Source: Candidatus Terrybacteria bacterium RIFCSPLOWO2_01_FULL_58_14
Lineage (GTDB): Bacteria; Patescibacteriota; Minisyncoccia; Terrybacterales; 2-01-FULL-58-14
Assembly (NCBI GenBank): GCA_001824745.1
Contig: MHSZ01000006.1
Span: 11,183 to 20,004, forward strand
Direction: 5' to 3'
Length of the DNA: 8,822 nucleotides
Shown one piece after another: positions 5,319-8,822 of this stretch. Positions within the stretch are counted from its first letter, which is position 1. The number at the start of each line of letters is the position of its first letter. The notes below the pieces were generated by a model. The model was not told where the DNA came from. It saw only the letters and a program-made list of their open reading frames with translations, and did not search any database. Position numbers and translations under genes: made by a program.

Positions 5319-7232
5319 ATGGCGAAAATTTTAGGAATCGATCTGGGCACAACAAACTCCTGCATGGCGGTTGTCGAGCGGGGCGAAGCGCATGTGCTAG
5401 AAAATGCCGAAGGCGCGCGCACGACGCCGTCGATTATTGCGCTTGGCAAGAGCGGTGAACGCTTTGTCGGCATCACCGCAAAACGCCAAGCCATCACGAA
5501 TCCTGAGCACACGATTTTTTCGGCCAAGCGCCTTATTGGTCGGAGATTCTCCGATCCCGAGGTGCAGCGCGATAAACCCCTTTTGCCCTATGAGATTCGG
5601 GGGGCGAGCAACGGGGGAGTGGAGATGAAGTTTGGCGATCGTTGGGTAACGCCTCAAGAGGCCTCTGCGATGATCTTGGGAAAACTGAAAGCCGATGCCG
5701 AGGCGCGATTGGGCGAGAAAATCACCGAGGCGGTGATTACTGTTCCCGCCTACTTCGATGACAGCCAGCGTAAGGCAACGAAGGAGGCAGGAGAGATTGC
5801 AGGGCTCAACGTCCGACGAATCATCAACGAACCTACCGCCGCGGCCCTTTCCTATGGTCTTGAGAAAAAGAAGGACGAACAGATTGTGGTCTACGATTTT
5901 GGCGGCGGCACATTCGACGTCTCGGTGCTGGAGGTTTCGCAGGACACCGTGGAGGTGAAGGCAACCGGTGGCGATACTCATTTGGGGGGAGACGATTTCG
6001 ATCAGAAGATTATCGCCTGGGTGATTGAGGAATTCCGCCGGGAGGAGGGGATTGATTTGGGCACCGACCGCTTGGCGCTCCAACGCATCAAGGACGCAGC
6101 CGAGCGTGCGAAAATAGAACTCTCCGCGGCCGCGGACACGGAACTTAATCTTCCCTTCATCGCCTCGGGTGCGAGCGGCCCGAAGCATCTCGTAATCAAG
6201 TTCTCCCGGGCGAAACTCGAGGAACTCGTCCACGATGAGATTCTCCGTGCAGAAGAAATCGTGCGCAACGTGGTGGCGGATGCTCATTTTACGATGAAGG
6301 ACATCGATGAAGTGGTGCTCGTGGGGGGGCAGACGCGGATGCCCGCGATCCAGGCATCCGTTCGGCAGCTGTTTGGAAAGGACCCGCATCAAGGAATTAA
6401 CCCTGACGAGGTCGTGGCGATGGGTGCTGCGATCCAGGGAGGCATCTTCCAGGGCGAGGTGAAAGACGTGCTTCTCCTCGATGTGACGCCCTTAGCACTG
6501 GGCCTTGAAACGCTCGGAGGCGTGATGACGATGTTGGTCGAGAAGAATACGACCGTACCGGTTTCTCGCATGCAGGCATTTTCGACAGCGGCAGACAGCC
6601 AACCTTCGGTGGAAATTCATGTTCTTCAAGGAGAGCGGCCGATGGCCGCGGATAACAAGTCCCTCGGTCGCTTTATCCTTGACGGCATACCGCCCGCACC
6701 GCGGGGTATACCCCAAATCGAAGTGGCTTTCGATATCGATGCCAACGGTATCCTCACCGTGAAGGCGAAGGATAAGGCATCCGGAAAAGAACAATCTATT
6801 CGCATCGAAGCGTCGACGGGACTCGCAAAAGAGGAGGTTGAACGCATGAAGCGGGATGCCGAGGCGCACGCAGAGGAAGATCGCAAAAAGCGCGAGCTTG
6901 CGGATCTGCGCAACCAAGCCGATACGCTCATCTGGTCTACCGAGAAAAGCATGAAAGAGTTCGGTGAGAAGATCGCGGAGGCAATCAAGAAGGAGGTAGA
7001 GGAGAAAATCCAAGAACTCAAGCGCGTGAAAGACGGCGAAGACGTCGCTGCGATCCGCAGAGCCATGGAGGCGGCCATGCAGGCGGCCCAGGCGATCGGC
7101 CGGGAAGCATACGGTGCTACACAAGAGACCCCGGATCGACCTGCGTCTCCCGGCGGCGAGGCGTCTCATGACGATACGCGAGGGCCCAGCGATGCGGAGG
7201 TGGACTCAGGAGAAGAAACTCCGGGATCATGA
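5319..7232 (+). CDS. dnaK: Molecular chaperone DnaK (Hsp70)
   Basis: This 637-aa Hsp70 chaperone binds and releases hydrophobic segments of unfolded client proteins in an ATP-driven cycle with DnaJ and GrpE. The nucleotide-binding domain starts at once with GIDLGTTNSC (6-15). It also has K70 in SAKRLIGRRF, NEPTAAALSYG (170-180), VVYDFGGGTFDVSVLEV (190-206), GGDTHLGGDDFD (217-228) and VVLVGGQTRMP (332-342). The interdomain linker DVLLLDVTPLALGLETLGG (383-401) is intact. The substrate-binding beta domain and helical lid follow to about residue 600, then an acidic, disordered-looking tail (about 601-637). The length is normal. I chose ATG 5319 because MAKILGIDLG is the usual N-terminus; the frame also has a TTG three codons upstream. 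No strong Shine-Dalgarno is near (AAAGAG at 5301-5306 is 12 nt away). The stop is TGA. Confidence 0.98.
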   Translation: MAKILGIDLGTTNSCMAVVERGEAHVLENAEGARTTPSIIALGKSGERFVGITAKRQAITNPEHTIFSAKRLIGRRFSDPEVQRDKPLLPYEIRGASNGGVEMKFGDRWVTPQEASAMILGKLKADAEARLGEKITEAVITVPAYFDDSQRKATKEAGEIAGLNVRRIINEPTAAALSYGLEKKKDEQIVVYDFGGGTFDVSVLEVSQDTVEVKATGGDTHLGGDDFDQKIIAWVIEEFRREEGIDLGTDRLALQRIKDAAERAKIELSAAADTELNLPFIASGASGPKHLVIKFSRAKLEELVHDEILRAEEIVRNVVADAHFTMKDIDEVVLVGGQTRMPAIQASVRQLFGKDPHQGINPDEVVAMGAAIQGGIFQGEVKDVLLLDVTPLALGLETLGGVMTMLVEKNTTVPVSRMQAFSTAADSQPSVEIHVLQGERPMAADNKSLGRFILDGIPPAPRGIPQIEVAFDIDANGILTVKAKDKASGKEQSIRIEASTGLAKEEVERMKRDAEAHAEEDRKKRELADLRNQADTLIWSTEKSMKEFGEKIAEAIKKEVEEKIQELKRVKDGEDVAAIRRAMEAAMQAAQAIGREAYGATQETPDRPASPGGEASHDDTRGPSDAEVDSGEETPGS

Positions 7233-7280
7233 TGAAATGCTGGTGAGAGGGGTGCTACGGCGCTACAATGAGAGGCGCCC

Positions 7281-8195
7281 ATGATCACCACTATTCTCAC
7301 GCGGCCAGGATCGCGCTCGTGGTGGGCAGTGGGATTTTCGGCGCTTTTCGTCCTCGCTTCCGCAGCGACTTGGTGGGGGGCGGCGTTTGTCGATCAGTCG
7401 CCCCGATCCTTTGTCGCGGCCGCGGTGGGCATGGTGTTTGCCGCCGCAGCATTTACGCTTGTCAACGCGGTAGAGGGTACGCCGCCATTGCTCCGGCGAG
7501 GGGCGCTGGCGAGCGCGTTTCTTTTGGCAGTACCGCTGGCGTTCAGTTCGGCGATATTACCCGCACTCGGTGCCGGCATCATCGCAGCGGTTTTCGCCGA
7601 GTTTGGCGCGTTGCGTATCGAAAGTTTCCGGAAATCCTTCCAGCATCCGAGGATCATTCCCGTCGCCCAGCGCGGATGGACATTCTACTTCTCGTCGGTA
7701 AGTATTATCCTTACGCTTGTCGTGTTCCTTTCTCCCCTGGGGGCAATGGTGCTCAATCCGGTACCAGAGCCGTTTTTGCGACAAGCGATTCGTGTTCTCG
7801 ATCCGCTCCTTCAGCCGCTTCTCGGGTTTTCAGTTCAGGGCGATGTCGATCATATTATCGCTGAGGCGACCGGAGCTCCGGACCGAACGGCCATTACGGC
7901 GATTCGGGAACGGTACGCCGTGAGTTTGGGTATGCCGCTCACGGGCAAGGAGGATCTTGCGGCGCTTGTTTCCGCCGGATTGCGCCAACAACTCGCTCGC
8001 ATTCAGGAAACACAGGGCGCTGCGTACCGTTTCGGCTTTTTCGTTTCTCTCTTCCTCACCGTCCGTTTCGTTATGGTGCCGGTGGCGTGGGCAGCATCTC
8101 TCGTGACCTTGGGGCTTCTGTGGGCGGCGCGAAGTGCTGGAGGGATGAGCGAAATTGAAGAACCCGTGATACGCACTACGTTACATTGGCAGTAG
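7281..8195 (+). CDS. Polytopic membrane protein of unknown function between dnaK and dnaJ
   Basis: I do not recognise this 304-aa protein. By eye it has hydrophobic membrane segments at about 15-37, 43-63, 74-91, 93-110, 133-158, 250-266 and 268-284. A hydrophilic stretch of about 90 residues (159-248) lies between the N-terminal bundle and the final pair. That stretch contains FSVQGDVDHIIAEATG (183-198) and charged, probably helical sequence ending in LRQQLARIQETQGAAYR. Aromatic and arginine residues (RPGSRSWW, RRG, RGWTFYF, RFVMVPVAW) mark the segment edges. No catalytic motif, signal cleavage site or cysteine is evident. The ATG at 7281 has AGAGG 5 nt upstream. It sits 48 bp after dnaK and 35 bp before dnaJ on the same strand, so co-expression with the chaperones is likely. 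The gene is certain as an ORF; its role is open. Confidence 0.85.
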   Translation: MITTILTRPGSRSWWAVGFSALFVLASAATWWGAAFVDQSPRSFVAAAVGMVFAAAAFTLVNAVEGTPPLLRRGALASAFLLAVPLAFSSAILPALGAGIIAAVFAEFGALRIESFRKSFQHPRIIPVAQRGWTFYFSSVSIILTLVVFLSPLGAMVLNPVPEPFLRQAIRVLDPLLQPLLGFSVQGDVDHIIAEATGAPDRTAITAIRERYAVSLGMPLTGKEDLAALVSAGLRQQLARIQETQGAAYRFGFFVSLFLTVRFVMVPVAWAASLVTLGLLWAARSAGGMSEIEEPVIRTTLHWQ

Positions 8196-8230
8196 CTCCG
8201 CGCGCTATTTTCTCGATGCAGGAAAGCAAC

Positions 8231-8822
8231 ATGAAGGACTACTATACTATTCTCGGCCTGAATAAGGGGGCCTCCTCGGAAGATATCAAGAAGGCGTATC
8301 GCCGTCTGGCGCATCAACATCACCCTGACAAAGAGGGCGGAGACGAGGAGCGCTTCAAAGAAATCAATGAAGCGTACTACGTGCTTTCCGATACGAAACG
8401 GAGGGCGCAGTACGATCAGTTCGGAGCGGGGCCTGGGCCGCGACCACAAGGCGTACGAGGGTCAGGGGACTTCTCTCCTTTCGCCGAGGGATTCGAATCG
8501 TGGTTCTCGGATATCGTGGACGAGCTCTTCGGGGGCTTGGCGGGTTCGGGTGCTGCGGTGCGCGGTACGCGAGGACGCGATTTGGCGGTGAATCTCGATG
8601 TGACGCTTGAGCAGGTGCTGAGCGGCCTGCGTGAAGAAATTGCGGTGACGCGATGGGTGGTGTGTGATCGGTGTAAAGGAGGCGGCGGGGAGCCCGGTAC
8701 TGCGATGAAGACCTGTGCGAGCTGCAACGGCGCGGGACGGCTCCATCGCGTGGAACAAACATTCTTTGGCACCATGACGCGACTTGTGCGGTGTCCCGGA
8801 TGTAGGGGTACCGGCGAGGTGC
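8231..8822 (+). CDS. dnaJ: Chaperone DnaJ (Hsp40), 3' end beyond the window
   Basis: The first 197 codons of a class A J-protein, which delivers clients to DnaK and stimulates its ATPase. The J domain (1-65) opens MKDYYTILGL and has the essential HPD at 31-33, followed by RFKEINEAYYVLSD. A short Gly/Phe-containing linker (about 64-112) includes FGAGPGP and ELFGGLAGSG. The C-terminal substrate domain starts near RGRDLAVNLDVTLEQVL (115-131). Three of the four zinc-finger repeats are inside the window: CDRCKGGG (145-152), CASCNGAG (162-169) and CPGCRGTG (188-195). The fourth should follow at once. I chose ATG 8231 over the in-frame ATG 8216 because AGGA at 8220-8223 is 7 nt upstream and MKDYY is the usual start. 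It is 35 bp after the membrane protein and truncated only by the window edge. Confidence 0.97.
   Translation, partial: MKDYYTILGLNKGASSEDIKKAYRRLAHQHHPDKEGGDEERFKEINEAYYVLSDTKRRAQYDQFGAGPGPRPQGVRGSGDFSPFAEGFESWFSDIVDELFGGLAGSGAAVRGTRGRDLAVNLDVTLEQVLSGLREEIAVTRWVVCDRCKGGGGEPGTAMKTCASCNGAGRLHRVEQTFFGTMTRLVRCPGCRGTGEV

Noticed and set aside
4718..7232. TGA recoding (code 25 or 4)
   Set aside because: hrcA, grpE and dnaK all end at TGA exactly where their families end.
7241..7269. Promoter with TACAAT -10 (7264-7269) before the membrane protein gene
   Set aside because: The -35 candidate (TGGTGA, 17-bp spacer) matches poorly, and transcription would start at about 7276, inside or after the AGAGG ribosome site. 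Possible only as a near-leaderless message, so not called.

Overview
The window looks like ordinary bacterial chromosome, densely coded and by eye moderately GC-rich. It most resembles a small-genome lineage of the Patescibacteria/CPR (Parcubacteria-like) type. That assignment is an inference from compact proteins (HrcA 222 aa, GrpE 152 aa), a WHIED rather than WHIEC motif in cysteinyl-tRNA synthetase, and an unplaced membrane protein inside a heat-shock cluster. Three genes end in TGA and no gene needs TGA read as an amino acid, so the standard bacterial code applies. This argues against the CPR groups that recode TGA as glycine.

Left half, minus strand (about 45-3926): a probable three-gene transcription unit reading right to left, corA (CorA-type divalent-cation channel), cysS (cysteinyl-tRNA synthetase) and dnaB (replicative helicase). 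The gaps are 4 and 32 bp. Two of the three proteins carry substitutions at signature residues: CorA has SMN instead of GMN, and CysS has Asp at a zinc-ligand Cys position plus KMGKS instead of KMSKS.

Middle (3927-4051): a 125-bp divergent control region. It holds a TTGACA -35 box and a perfect CIRCE operator (9-bp arms, 9-bp spacer) just upstream of hrcA.

Right half, plus strand (4052-8822): a class I heat-shock cluster, hrcA - grpE - dnaK - membrane protein of unknown function - dnaJ (cut off by the window end). The logic is self-contained. HrcA should bind CIRCE and repress its own operon, while DnaK, its co-chaperone DnaJ and its nucleotide-exchange factor GrpE form the Hsp70 machine. HrcA lacks about 100 or more residues from the middle of the usual protein. 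The 133-bp grpE-dnaK gap holds a tandem 12-bp repeat nested in a longer inverted repeat.

No tRNA, rRNA, CRISPR array, insertion sequence or intein was seen, and no stretch over 300 bp lacks a gene. I do not see a clear new multi-gene system. The best leads are the membrane protein embedded in the chaperone cluster, the shortened HrcA paired with a perfect CIRCE, and the structured grpE-dnaK spacer.
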